This document shows, in pieces, positions 34,551 through 43,351 of a DNA stretch of 64,000 nucleotides. The position numbers were made by a program, and so were the translations under genes. How positions within the stretch are numbered: the stretch's first letter is position 1; the number at the start of each line of letters is the position of its first letter. Below the pieces are notes generated by a model. The model did no database searches, was not told the DNA's origin, and saw only the letters and a list, made by a program, of their open reading frames with translations. Origin of the DNA: Bradyrhizobium sp. SK17 (GTDB lineage: Bacteria > Pseudomonadota > Alphaproteobacteria > Rhizobiales > Xanthobacteraceae); assembly GCF_002831585.1 (NCBI RefSeq), contig NZ_CP025113.1:868001-932000 (forward strand), given 5' to 3'.

Positions 34551-36116
34551 ATGGCTTCAGGGCATATTCGCCGTGTTGGGGTCGCGAAAATCGCCCGGTG
34601 GGTGTGGAGCTCGGACTTGACTCATCGCACGCTCGTACGCGCGCTTCTGACTTCGGCGATGCTCGCCGCGAGTGCCTTGCTCGCCGGTTGCGACAGCGAT
34701 CAGATCTCGCTCGCCCAGAACGCCAAGGCCAACCAGCCGGTCCCGCCGAAACTCGTCGCTGCCATGGCCGAAAAGGACATGGATATGCAGTCGCCGATCC
34801 TGATCCGCTTGTTCAAGCAGGAGGCCGAGCTCGAGGTCTGGAAGCAGACCCGCTCCGGCCAGTTCGCGCTGCTCAAGACCTATCCGATCTGCCGCTGGTC
34901 GGGCGATCTCGGCCCGAAGGTCCGCGAAGGCGATCGCCAGGCGCCCGAAGGGTTCTATTCGATCAACCCCAGCCAGATGAATCCACAGTCGGCCTATTAT
35001 TTGTCGTTCAACACCGGCTATCCCAACGCCTTCGACAAGTCGCTCGGCCGCACCGGTTCGGAGCTGATGGTGCATGGCGATTGCTCGTCGCGCGGCTGCT
35101 ACGCGATGACCGACGAGCAGATCGCGGAAATCTATTCGCTCGGCCGCGAATCCTTCTTCGGCGGCCAGAAGGCGTTCCAGTTTCAGGCCTATCCGTTCCG
35201 GATGACCGCGGTGAACATGGCCAAGCACCGCAACAACCCGAACATGCCGTTCTGGAAGATGATCAAGGTCGGCAATGATCATTTCGAAGTGACGAAGCAG
35301 GAGCCGAAGGTCGACTTCTGCGAGAAGAAGTACGTCTTCGACGCAGCGAAGCCGGCAGACGCGACCCGCGATCCGGTTTTCAATGCCTCGGCGAAGTGCC
35401 CGGCCTATGTGATCCCCGAGGAGATCGCGAGCGCTGTGCGCGAGAAGGAACAGCGCGACGACGCCGAGATGGCCAAGCTGGCCGCCAAGGGCACGCCGGT
35501 CGCGCGCCTCAACACCGGCATCGACGGCGGCATGAACGCGATCTTCGCCTCGAAGATTCCGGAAGGAAACACCGGTCTCTCCGAAGGCGGCGACAGCCAG
35601 GCGCTGCAATCGATGTCGCTCGCCCGCGCGCCCGGCACGATCCCCGGAACGGTCAATCCGCCCCGGCCCAACCTCGCGGTCCAGCAGGAAGAGCCTGTGG
35701 TCGCGACGACATCATCGACCACGGTCGCGAGAGCGCCGTCGTCCACCCCGCCGGCCGGCACCCGTGTCGCCTCGGCGAACGCGTCCGACAAGTCGGAAGG
35801 CTTCCTCTCCAGCTTCGCGCGCAAGGTCGGCATCGGCGGCACCGCCGATGCGAGCCAGCCGGCCGCCAGGCCCCAACCACAGGCCCCGGTCGTCGCCGCG
35901 CCGGCCAGGCCGAAGGTCGCCGAGACAAAACCGCAATCCGTGGTTCGCGTCGCACCGAAGGCCGAACCGAAGCAGGCCGCCAGGCCGGCGCTGAAGCCGT
36001 CGGTCACCGACACTGCCGCAGCCGCTCCGGCCGCAGGCACCGGCACTCAGCTCGCCGGCTCCGCGCCGGTGGTGCAGTCCAACTCGTTCGACACCCGCTT
36101 CTCGGCGGTGAAGTAG
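34551..36116 (+). CDS. L,D-transpeptidase (YkuD/YafK family) lipoprotein
   Basis: The product has 521 residues. A signal with lipobox LLAGC (Cys47 from this start) predicts a lipoprotein. A TTG at 34617 preceded by GGAG would give a standard 25-residue lipoprotein signal and may be the true start. The catalytic domain (residues 75-260) has EGFYSINPSQMNPQSAYYLS and the active-site motif HGDCSSRGCYAMTD with the nucleophile Cys. Such enzymes cross-link peptidoglycan 3-3 or attach proteins to it; YafK-type members can instead cleave lipoprotein links. The last 180 residues are a low-complexity A/P/K-rich tail (VAAPARPKVAETKPQ), perhaps a cell wall spacer. Confidence 0.9.
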   Translation: MASGHIRRVGVAKIARWVWSSDLTHRTLVRALLTSAMLAASALLAGCDSDQISLAQNAKANQPVPPKLVAAMAEKDMDMQSPILIRLFKQEAELEVWKQTRSGQFALLKTYPICRWSGDLGPKVREGDRQAPEGFYSINPSQMNPQSAYYLSFNTGYPNAFDKSLGRTGSELMVHGDCSSRGCYAMTDEQIAEIYSLGRESFFGGQKAFQFQAYPFRMTAVNMAKHRNNPNMPFWKMIKVGNDHFEVTKQEPKVDFCEKKYVFDAAKPADATRDPVFNASAKCPAYVIPEEIASAVREKEQRDDAEMAKLAAKGTPVARLNTGIDGGMNAIFASKIPEGNTGLSEGGDSQALQSMSLARAPGTIPGTVNPPRPNLAVQQEEPVVATTSSTTVARAPSSTPPAGTRVASANASDKSEGFLSSFARKVGIGGTADASQPAARPQPQAPVVAAPARPKVAETKPQSVVRVAPKAEPKQAARPALKPSVTDTAAAAPAAGTGTQLAGSAPVVQSNSFDTRFSAVK

Positions 36117-36138
36117 TCGCGGCGCGCACCGCACGACA

Positions 36139-37227
36139 TCACTTCTTCGGGACGAGGGTCGAGAACATCACCGCCAGTTGCGCCTGGCGGTTGGTCCCGG
36201 TCTTCAGGAAGATCGACTTGAGCTGGTTGCGCACCGTCTCCTTCGAGAGCCGTCGTTCGACGGAGAACGAATTGAGGTCCTTGCCGGTGGCGATTGCCAC
36301 CGCAAGGCGCGCCTCGGCGGCCGTCAGATCGAACACCTCGCTGAAGGTTGCCGTCGCGGCGGCGTACGGCGCATCGGTATCCGAGATGACCAGGATTCCG
36401 TGAAATGCTGACAGCGGAGAACGCGTCAGCCCGGGAAGCCGCATCGGATAGATGACGAGCTTGCCGCCCGACCTCTTGGGCAGCACGACCGGTGGCACCG
36501 TCGAAGTCGTCTGGCTCCACAGCAGCGTCTTGATGGCACCCGCCAGTTGCTCGTTGGCTTCGGCATCCTGGCAGAAGATCCGCCCTGCGGATATGCCGAG
36601 GTCCTCTCCAATCAGGCGCTCGGCCGCGGCATTGGCGCGGACCGCGCTTCCCCGCCGATCGAGCAGGATCGCGGCGCGCTCGGAAAAATCGAATGCATCG
36701 AGCGCGGCCTCCGCCCTGGCCAATCCGAGTGCTGCGCCGGTCTGGACAACCGAGTCGAACGTATTCGACAATGCGGCGAGCCCACTCAATTCGGTCGCGG
36801 AAAACGGCCCCTGGTCGCGGGTTCGCTGAATGCTCAGCACCCAGACGAATTCGCCGCGACCGACCCGCACGCCGGCCCAGTCGGTCAGATTGCAGGCCCC
36901 GAGGAAGTCCTGATAGTAGGGCGACCGCTTGCGGACCTCGGCGGGCAGGCAATCATCATCCGTCACCACGCCGTCGCGCAACAGCTTGGCCTCCGCGCGG
37001 TAGCGTTCATCCCGATCGATCCAACCATCCTCGACGTAGAGATTCCAGCTCTTCTCCATCGCAGGGGCGGACGAGACGAACGGCAGCGCCCCAACCAGCG
37101 GGAACAGGACGGCGCCAAATGATCCCGTGCATTTGGAAGCTGTCTCGAGCGCCTCGGTCCAAAGCGAGGGATCGACCGCGGCGGCGGCCAAGGCACGCGT
37201 GATCCGTTCCTGATCAAACGGTTCCAT
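36139..37227 (-). CDS. LuxR-type HTH transcriptional regulator
   Basis: The product has 362 residues from ATG 37227 (MEPFDQERITRALAAAAVD). Residues 1-190 look like a sensory region. Residues 200-290 are PAS-like (SERAAILLDRRGSAVRANAAAERLIGEDL). The C-terminal 65 residues are a LuxR/GerE HTH (FDLTAAEARLAVAIATGKDL, then RLSKETVRNQLKSIFLKTGT). There is no receiver domain or acyl-homoserine-lactone domain that I recognise. The gene is divergent from the SnoaL-like gene, which may be a target. The ligand is unknown. Confidence 0.85.
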   Translation of the reverse strand: MEPFDQERITRALAAAAVDPSLWTEALETASKCTGSFGAVLFPLVGALPFVSSAPAMEKSWNLYVEDGWIDRDERYRAEAKLLRDGVVTDDDCLPAEVRKRSPYYQDFLGACNLTDWAGVRVGRGEFVWVLSIQRTRDQGPFSATELSGLAALSNTFDSVVQTGAALGLARAEAALDAFDFSERAAILLDRRGSAVRANAAAERLIGEDLGISAGRIFCQDAEANEQLAGAIKTLLWSQTTSTVPPVVLPKRSGGKLVIYPMRLPGLTRSPLSAFHGILVISDTDAPYAAATATFSEVFDLTAAEARLAVAIATGKDLNSFSVERRLSKETVRNQLKSIFLKTGTNRQAQLAVMFSTLVPKK

Positions 37228-37459
37228 GCACCATCCCGGTTGGACCAAAGTCCGCCAAGGCTCGCAAAAACATAGCCCAATCGGGTCAGCGTGCGCCAAG
37301 GGCCGGAGATTATCAAGCCTTGGAACCGCCCGGCACGGCAGCATCGGACTCTTCGAGGCTCGGCGATATGGCGTCAGCGTCGCGTTGATCCCCCTTGCCC
37401 CCTTGCCAAGCGCGCGGACCGCGATGACATGAAGCGGGATGTCGACGTGAGAGGCAGCG

Positions 37460-37837
37460 ATGGACGATCAAGCCACGCGAGCGGCGCTGCAGCGCCATTG
37501 GGACGCTTCGGACGCGAGCGATTTCGAGCGCGAGCACGACATCTACCGGGAGGATGCCGTGCTCGACTATCCGCAATCGGGCGAACGGATCCGCGGCCGA
37601 CGCAAGATCCAGGAGAGCCGGACGGTCCAGCCGAACACGAAGCGATTCACGATCCGGCGCATGATCGGCAGCGGCGACCTCTGGGTCACCGAATTCGTGC
37701 TGACCTATGACGGCAGGCCATCCTATGTGGTCAGCATCATGGAATTCCGCGACGGGCTGGTCGCGCACGAAACGCAGTACTTCGCCGACGCGTTCGATCC
37801 CGGACCGTCGCGCGCGCATCTTGTCGAGCGCCAATGA
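37460..37837 (+). CDS. SnoaL-like (NTF2 fold) protein
   Basis: The product has 125 residues. It has the SnoaL/NTF2 pattern: an N-terminal helix pair (TRAALQRHWDASDASDFERE), HDIYREDAVLDYPQSGERIR with the typical DYPQS segment, then strands ending EFRDGLVAHETQYFADAFD. Proteins of this fold act as isomerases, cyclases or ligand carriers; no catalytic assignment is possible. The ATG follows GAGAGGCAGCG. It stands alone, divergent from the LuxR-type gene. Confidence 0.85.
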   Translation: MDDQATRAALQRHWDASDASDFEREHDIYREDAVLDYPQSGERIRGRRKIQESRTVQPNTKRFTIRRMIGSGDLWVTEFVLTYDGRPSYVVSIMEFRDGLVAHETQYFADAFDPGPSRAHLVERQ

Positions 37838-38148
37838 AAGCGGGCCGCACGATGCTGCTCGTGAGCTCTTGATCGCCAATGCATTCTGGAGGGCATTACG
37901 AATCATCATGGCGCCATCGCGATTGCGGTCGCGGCGATTCCAATTCACACGACAACAGAGAATTCCTGACGACAACTGCGGAACTCCCACGACCGATTGC
38001 CAAGCCTCGCACTTGGTGTGATACTCAACAATGCAATCGAGGGTTCCGCAAAATTCCCAGACGTTCAGCCCGTCATCCGGATTTGGCGAAAGCTTGCGCG
38101 ACGGTCCACGCTCGCGGTGCTGACCTCGAAAAATCCGAGAGGTAATCA
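37838..38148. other. Intergenic region upstream of the amine oxidase module
   Basis: About 310 bases hold no convincing gene or repeat. The last part should carry the promoter of the three-gene exported oxidation module, but no clear -35/-10 pair stands out. GAGAGGTAATCA just before 38149 is the ribosome binding site. Confidence 0.5.
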
Positions 38149-39744
38149 ATGGATTGCGGGAATTCATCCCCCTTCACGCGCAGAAATCTGTTGTCGATGA
38201 TCGGCACCGCCACGAGTACAGCGGTGCTGTATCAGGCGATGAGCAGTCTTGGACATGCCGCGGAGTCCGACTTTACCGATCCGATCAAACTCCAGGGAGC
38301 GCCGAAGGGCGCGTCGGTCGTCGTCCTCGGCGCGGGCCTAGCCGGCATGACGGCCGCGCTCGAATTGAGCAAGGCCGGCTACAAGGTCACGGTGCTGGAA
38401 TATCGCGAGCGGGCCGGCGGCCGCAGTTGGACACTGCGCGGCGGCGACACCTACACCGAGCTCGGCGGCTTCTCGCAAACCTGCAATTTCGACAAGGGGC
38501 TCTATATCAATCCCGGTCCGTGGCGCATCCCCTATCATCACCGCGCCCTGCTTTACTATTGCGGGCTGCTTGGCGTGAAGCTGGAGGCTTTTGTCGAACA
38601 CAACGCCAATGCCTATCTGCATCGCAGCGCCGCCTTTGGCGGCAAGCCGCAACGCTGGCGCCATATCATGTCCGACTTCAACGGCTATACATCGGAGTTG
38701 CTGGCGAAGGCGGCCAATGCCGACAAGCTCGATGAGCCCGTGAGCAAGGAAGACCGGGAAATCCTGCTCGAAGCGCTGCGCACCTGGGGAGCGCTCGACA
38801 AGAACTACAAATACAGCGCGGCCACCGCAAGCGCGCTGCGCGGCAACGACAAGGATCCCGGCGGCGGCCCCGACGGCGCACCGACGCCGTCCACCCCGAT
38901 CGCGGGCAACGACATCCTGCGATCGCGGCTGTGGAGTTATCTGAACTTCCCGCTCTCCTACGAATACGGACAGACCCTGTTCCAGCCGGTCGGCGGCATG
39001 GGGAGGATTGCGGACGCCTTTGCAAGCAAGGTCGGCCATCTCATCAAGTTCAACGTCAAGGTCACCGAGATTGCCCAGGGCAATGACGGCGTCACCGTCA
39101 GCTATTCCGGCGCAAAGGGCGACGGCCCGGTGCAGAAGCTCAAGGCCGACTGGTGCGTCTGCACGATTCCGCTTTCGGTTCTCAGCCAGATCAAGGCCAA
39201 CTTCTCGCCCAAGATGCAGAGCGCCATCGAGGCGGTGCCCTACGCGCCGTCCACCAAGGTCGGTCTACAGTTCAAGCGCCGTTTCTGGGAGCAGGACGAG
39301 GCGATCTATGGCGGCATCAGCTTCACCGACCTGCCGATCGGGCAGATCTCCTACCCCAGCACGGATTATCTGAGCCCCGGCAAGGGCGTGTTGCTCGGCG
39401 CCTATGTGTTCGGCGTCGCCGGGGTCGAGTTCACCGCGCTGGCGCCGGAAGACCGCGTCAAGCGCGCGCTCGAACATGGCAGCAAGCTGCATCCCCAGAT
39501 GACGAAGGAGTTCGACAACGGCATCGCCGTGTCCTGGCATCGCGTGCCCTGGACGCTGGGTTGCTTCGGGATGTGGAAAGAGGATACGCGGCGCGACCAC
39601 TACAAGAACTTGTGCGACATCGATGGCCGCATCGTGCTCGCCGGCGAGCATTGCTCCTATGTCAACGCCTGGCAGGAGGGCGCCATCCTGTCCTCGCTCT
39701 CCGCTATCGAACGCCTGCACAAGCGCGCGGTTGGAGGAAACTGA
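38149..39744 (+). CDS. TAT-exported flavin amine oxidase (monoamine oxidase-like)
   Basis: The product has 531 residues. A twin-arginine signal (TRRNLLSMIG, cleaved after LGHAAES) sends the folded flavoprotein to the periplasm. The FAD motif VVLGAGLAGMTAALEL lies near residues 58-73, followed by YRERAGGRSWTLRGG. The C-terminal flavin motif is GRIVLAGEHCSYVNAWQEGA. This is the amine oxidase fold of MAO, L-amino-acid oxidase and nicotine oxidoreductase. An RBS for the cytochrome c gene overlaps its 3' end, so the pair are coupled. The known relative NicA2 passes electrons to a cytochrome c rather than to O2, so dehydrogenase activity is inferred here. The amine substrate is unknown. Confidence 0.9.
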   Translation: MDCGNSSPFTRRNLLSMIGTATSTAVLYQAMSSLGHAAESDFTDPIKLQGAPKGASVVVLGAGLAGMTAALELSKAGYKVTVLEYRERAGGRSWTLRGGDTYTELGGFSQTCNFDKGLYINPGPWRIPYHHRALLYYCGLLGVKLEAFVEHNANAYLHRSAAFGGKPQRWRHIMSDFNGYTSELLAKAANADKLDEPVSKEDREILLEALRTWGALDKNYKYSAATASALRGNDKDPGGGPDGAPTPSTPIAGNDILRSRLWSYLNFPLSYEYGQTLFQPVGGMGRIADAFASKVGHLIKFNVKVTEIAQGNDGVTVSYSGAKGDGPVQKLKADWCVCTIPLSVLSQIKANFSPKMQSAIEAVPYAPSTKVGLQFKRRFWEQDEAIYGGISFTDLPIGQISYPSTDYLSPGKGVLLGAYVFGVAGVEFTALAPEDRVKRALEHGSKLHPQMTKEFDNGIAVSWHRVPWTLGCFGMWKEDTRRDHYKNLCDIDGRIVLAGEHCSYVNAWQEGAILSSLSAIERLHKRAVGGN

Positions 39745-39745
39745 C

Positions 39746-40219
39746 ATGGCGAGCAACGGCACTTCACTTCGTGATCTCCCCGCAGTACGGCGCGCACCCC
39801 AATGCTTCGCGATCGGCCTCATGGTGATGGCGGCGATCAGCTTTCCCGCACGAACGGGCCTTGCGGATTCGGCCGGCGTGGTCGGCGCCAATAACTTCGC
39901 AGCCAAGGATGGCAAGACGCTCTATGCCACCATCTGCCAGGGCTGCCATATGCCGAACGGCAAGGGCGCGGTCGGCGCAGGCGCTTATCCCGCGCTTGCC
40001 AGCAACAAGAATCTCGAGAGCGCGGGCTATCCGATCTATCTCGTTCTCTACGGGCAGAAAGCCATGCCGGGCTTCGGCGGCTTCCTGGATGACGACCAGG
40101 TCGCGGCGGTCGTGAACTATGTCCGCAGCAATTTCGGCAACAGCTACACCGACAAGGTCTCCGGCGATGACGTGAAGTCGAACCGCCAGCCGAACGCCAT
40201 CTACTCCACACTGGACTGA
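39746..40219 (+). CDS. Exported c-type cytochrome, probable electron acceptor of the amine oxidase
   Basis: The product has 157 residues from ATG 39746, one base after the amine oxidase stop, with GGAGGAAA upstream. A signal peptide runs to about residue 40 (FAIGLMVMAAISFPARTGLA). There is one haem c site, CQGCH (Cys64, Cys67, His68), and a likely axial Met107 in QKAMPGFGGFLDD. The fold is a class I cytochrome c of the alcohol dehydrogenase cytochrome type. Tight linkage to a periplasmic flavoprotein points to direct electron transfer and onward delivery to the respiratory chain. Confidence 0.92.
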   Translation: MASNGTSLRDLPAVRRAPQCFAIGLMVMAAISFPARTGLADSAGVVGANNFAAKDGKTLYATICQGCHMPNGKGAVGAGAYPALASNKNLESAGYPIYLVLYGQKAMPGFGGFLDDDQVAAVVNYVRSNFGNSYTDKVSGDDVKSNRQPNAIYSTLD

Positions 40220-40267
40220 AGCAACCTGCCGACCAGGATTCGGCAATCCATGTAAAAGGAACGAGAC

Positions 40268-40765
40268 ATGAGACTCACCACCGCGGCCGCCGCCGTGATA
40301 CTGCTCGCCACGCAGGCGTCCGTCGTCAGAGCCGACGATATCGTCCGCCACAAGATTCCGAATTCAAGCTTTCCGATCTCGCTGGCGGTCGAGGTTCCGG
40401 CAGGTAAGACGACCGTGTACCTTAGCGGCGTAGTGCCGAGCGTTGCCGACGAGAAGGCTGACAAGAATTCCGTCGCAGCCTATGGCGACACCACGGCTCA
40501 AACCGTATCGGTGTTCAAGTCGATCAACACCACGCTCGAAAGCCTCCATCTCAAGATGAGCGACGTCATCAAGATGCAAGTCTTCCTGGTCGGCGATCCC
40601 GCCAAGGGCGGCAAGATGGACTTTGCCGGCTTCATGGCGGGCTATACCCAGTTCTTCGGCACCGCGGCGCAGCCGAACCTGCCGTCGCGATCGGTGGTCC
40701 AGGTTGCCGGCCTGGCCAATTCGGGCTTCCTGGTCGAGATCGAGGTGGTGGCGATTCGCCCATAA
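40268..40765 (+). CDS. RidA family protein with signal peptide
   Basis: The product has 165 residues. A cleavable signal (MRLTTAAAAVILLATQASVV, cleaved before RADDI) is unusual, because RidA proteins are normally cytoplasmic. The mature part has the RidA/YjgF fold: VPAGKTTVYLSGVVPS, TAQTVSVFKSINTTLESL, SDVIKMQVFLVG, and the active-site Arg in LPSRSVVQVAGL with a Glu in VEIEVVAI. RidA hydrolyses reactive imines or enamines to ketones and ammonia. Placed behind an exported amine oxidase and cytochrome, it probably clears imines made in the periplasm. Confidence 0.92.
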   Translation: MRLTTAAAAVILLATQASVVRADDIVRHKIPNSSFPISLAVEVPAGKTTVYLSGVVPSVADEKADKNSVAAYGDTTAQTVSVFKSINTTLESLHLKMSDVIKMQVFLVGDPAKGGKMDFAGFMAGYTQFFGTAAQPNLPSRSVVQVAGLANSGFLVEIEVVAIRP

Positions 40766-40788
40766 GGCCGCACGCCAACCCAAGATGC

Positions 40789-40822
40789 GATCATGATGCG
40801 TTTCGATGGAAACGCATCATGA
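40789..40822. terminator. Bidirectional terminator between RidA and livF genes
   Basis: ATCATGATGCGTTT and AAACGCATCATGAT form a perfect 14-base-pair stem with a CGATGG loop. It sits between the convergent RidA and livF stops and ends one base before the latter. Related hairpins are, as I recall, common in Bradyrhizobium. Confidence 0.75.
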
Positions 40823-40823
40823 T

Positions 40824-41524
40824 CTATGGTGCAAGATAGCGCAGCAATTCGGGATCGCTGCGCACCTTGGCCGCCTCGCCTTGCAACGCGACGCGGCCGC
40901 GGTCGAGCACATAGGCGTAGTCGGCGACGCGCAGCGCGAGATCGAGATGCTGCTCGACGATCACGACCGAGATGCTTTTCGCGAGCTCGATCAGCCGCTC
41001 GGTGATCTCCTCGATCACGCCGATCCAGACGCCTTCGGTCGGCTCATCCAGCAGCAGCAGCTTCGGATTGCCGAGCATGGCCCGGCCGATCGCCAGCATC
41101 TTGCGCTCGCCGCCGGACAGCGTACCGGCCGGCTGGTCGAGCCGCTGGCCGAGCTTGGGAAGATCTCGAGCACCCGATCGACCGCGCTGGCATCGGCATT
41201 GAACAGCGAGCCGACCGCGAGGTTGTCGCGCACCGACAGTCGCGCGAACACCGAATGCTCCTGCGGCACATAGCCGATGCCGGAACGCACGCGCTCCTCG
41301 GTGCGGCGGCGGGTGATGTCGCGGCCGTCGAACAACAACTCGCCTTGCGAGCTCGCGAGTTCGCCGACGATGGTCTTCATCAGCGTGGTCTTGCCAGCGC
41401 CGTTGCGGCCGAGCACGGCGACACCGCCGCGCCAGGGGATGCCGATGTTGACATCGAACAGCACCTGGCTGCGGCCATAACCGGCATCGAGATGCCTGAT
41501 ATCGAGGAAGGATTGGTCAGGCAC
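40824..41524 (-). pseudogene. livF: LivF/UrtE-type ABC transporter ATP-binding protein, one-base frameshift
   Basis: The N-terminal part (from ATG 41524, MPDQSFLDIRHLDAGYGRS) has Walker A GRNGAGKTT and YVPQEHSVFARLSVRDNL, then falls out of frame after VLEIFP. The rest continues in another frame as KLGQRLDQPAGTLSGGERK, LGNPKLLLLDEPTEG (Walker B) and IVEQHLDLAL to the stop at 40824. One missing C at the run at 41157-41159 (G on the plus strand) explains it; the repaired protein is about 233 residues. It is the second ATPase of the amide/urea-type importer and overlaps livG. Either a sequence error or a real lesion is possible. Confidence 0.88.
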
Positions 41525-42251
41525 GGCGAAGATAAATCTCCTGGACGTTCTTGTTGGCCTGGATCTCCGCGACCGTACCGGACGCCAGCACCTTGCCCTG
41601 GTCGAGCACGGTGAGGCGATCGCAGATGTCGCGGATGAAATCGAGGTCGTGTTCGACGATAACGAGCGAACAATGCTGCTTGATCGGCTGCAACAGCTCG
41701 CCGGTGACGCGGCGCTCCTCGAGGCTCATGCCGCCGGTCGGCTCGTCGAGCAGCAACAGCCGCGGCTTGCCGGCGAGCGCCATCGCGATCTCGAGCCATT
41801 GCTGCTGGCCATGAGACAGCGCTGCCGCGGCATCATGCGCGCGATCGGCGAGCCGGAACTGGGTCAGCATCGTCATCACCTGGTCGTGCAGCTTCCTGCG
41901 GGTGCGCGACAGCACCAGATCGAACAACGAGGACTGCGCCTGCAAGGCCAGCAGGATGTTGTCGTACAGCGTCAGCGTGGGGAGCACCGAGGTGATCTGG
42001 AACTTCAGGCTCATCCCGGCGCGGGCGCGCTCGGTCGGCGTGAACGCGGTGATGTCGGTGTTGATGAAGCTGACCTTGCCCGTGGTCGGCACCTCGGCCC
42101 CGGCGACGCATTTCATCAGCGTGCTCTTGCCCGAGCCGTTCGGGCCGATCAGGCCGTGAAACTCGTTCTCGCCGACGGTGAGCGCCGCGCCGTCGAGCGC
42201 GGTGAGCTTGCCGAACACCTTGCTGATCCCTTGCGCCTCAAGGAGCGGCAT
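41517..42251 (-). CDS. livG: LivG/UrtD-type ABC transporter ATP-binding protein
   Basis: The product has 244 residues from ATG 42251 (MPLLEAQGISKVFGK). It has Walker A GPNGSGKST, the Q-loop region SLKFQITSVLPTLTLYDN and the signature LSHGQQQWLEIAMALAGKP. Note that the usual LSGGQ is LSHGQ here, as in UrtD-like members. Walker B and the switch region are LLLLDEPTGGM and VIVEHDLDFI. It powers import together with LivF. Its start overlaps the livM stop and its stop overlaps the livF start, so the three are translationally coupled. No frameshift is present. Confidence 0.93.
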   Translation of the reverse strand: MPLLEAQGISKVFGKLTALDGAALTVGENEFHGLIGPNGSGKSTLMKCVAGAEVPTTGKVSFINTDITAFTPTERARAGMSLKFQITSVLPTLTLYDNILLALQAQSSLFDLVLSRTRRKLHDQVMTMLTQFRLADRAHDAAAALSHGQQQWLEIAMALAGKPRLLLLDEPTGGMSLEERRVTGELLQPIKQHCSLVIVEHDLDFIRDICDRLTVLDQGKVLASGTVAEIQANKNVQEIYLRRA

Positions 42252-43344
42252 TGCCGGCCTCCTTTGACGCCTTGTTGGGTGCCTTGCCGAAACTGCCAAC
42301 CCGCTCGCGCTCGCCGAGCACGAAGGAGATCAGCCCGAGCGGGCGGAACATGATGACGAGCAGCAGCAGCACGCCGAGGATGATCGGCCAGACGTCGCGG
42401 TAATTGTCCGACAGCCAGAACGAGACGCCCTCGATGATCACGGTGCCGATGACAGCGCCGATCAAGGTGCCGGAGCCGCCGAACAGCACATAGAGCACGA
42501 CCTGGGTCGAGAACACGACGCCCAGCATGTTGGGCCAGACGAAGCCTTCGTGGAAGGCATAGAGGCTGCCGGCAAGGCCGGCGATGGTGCCGCCGACCGC
42601 GAAGATGATCGCCTTCAGATGCTGCGTCTTGTAGCCGAAGAAAGCGATGCGCGGCTCGTTCTCGCGCAGGCCGGCCAGCGCGAGGCCGAATTGCGAGCGG
42701 ACCAGGAAGCGGCAGAGCAGATAGGCGACCACGAGGATGCCGAGCACCATGTAGTAATAGACCGCGCCTTCCTCGAATTCGTAGCTGCCGAGGGTGAGCG
42801 GCGGGATCGACGGGATGCCGTTCTGGCCGCCGAGATAGTACCAGCCGCGCGCCAGCCGATCCGCGGCATAGGAGCCGGTCAGCGTTCCGAGCGAGACGAA
42901 GATCACGCTCGAGGGATAGCGCCCGAGCAGCAGGAAGCCGCCGAGCAGCAGCGATGCGGTGAGCCCGATCAGCGTGCCGGCGGGCAGGATCAGGAGGATC
43001 GAGGTGACGTTGAGGTCGCGTGCCAGAAGTGCCACGCCGTAACCGGCGGCGCCGAAGAACAGCGCCTGGCCGAAGCTCATGATGCCGGCATAGCCCCACA
43101 CCAGGTCGAACGACAGCGCGAACAGCGCGAGGATCACCACGCGGGTTGCGAACACCGTCAGGTAGTCCTGCAACACCCATGGCAGCACCAGTGCGATCAG
43201 CAGCACCAGTCCTTCCACGATCGGCAGGACCTTCCATCCTGCCGATGCCCGTCCCGCCGGCGCGCTTGCGGCCGGTGCACTTTCATCCGTCACGACATCT
43301 GGTTCCTCACCGACGCGTGCGACGGCCTCGCTTGCTCCACCCAT
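42238..43344 (-). CDS. livM: LivM/UrtC-type ABC transporter permease
   Basis: The product has 368 residues from ATG 43344 (MGGASEAVARVGEEPD). A hydrophilic N-terminal extension of about 40 residues (rich in A, E and P) precedes about ten membrane helices. LALFALSFDLVWGYAGIMSFGQALFFGAAGYG is the LivM hallmark (residues split here: LALFALSFDLVWGYAGIMS, then FGQALFFGAAGYG). GLRENEPRIAFFGYKTQHLK is the cytoplasmic coupling loop that contacts the ATPases. It lies 7 bases after the repaired stop of the binding protein gene, which supports that repair. Confidence 0.93.
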   Translation of the reverse strand: MGGASEAVARVGEEPDVVTDESAPAASAPAGRASAGWKVLPIVEGLVLLIALVLPWVLQDYLTVFATRVVILALFALSFDLVWGYAGIMSFGQALFFGAAGYGVALLARDLNVTSILLILPAGTLIGLTASLLLGGFLLLGRYPSSVIFVSLGTLTGSYAADRLARGWYYLGGQNGIPSIPPLTLGSYEFEEGAVYYYMVLGILVVAYLLCRFLVRSQFGLALAGLRENEPRIAFFGYKTQHLKAIIFAVGGTIAGLAGSLYAFHEGFVWPNMLGVVFSTQVVLYVLFGGSGTLIGAVIGTVIIEGVSFWLSDNYRDVWPIILGVLLLLVIMFRPLGLISFVLGERERVGSFGKAPNKASKEAGNAAP

Positions 43345-43351
43345 TGATCGC

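Noticed and set aside
37313..38167. 284-codon minus-strand ORF across the SnoaL-like gene
   Set aside because: No domain or ribosome binding site is seen, and it overlaps the better supported plus-strand gene.
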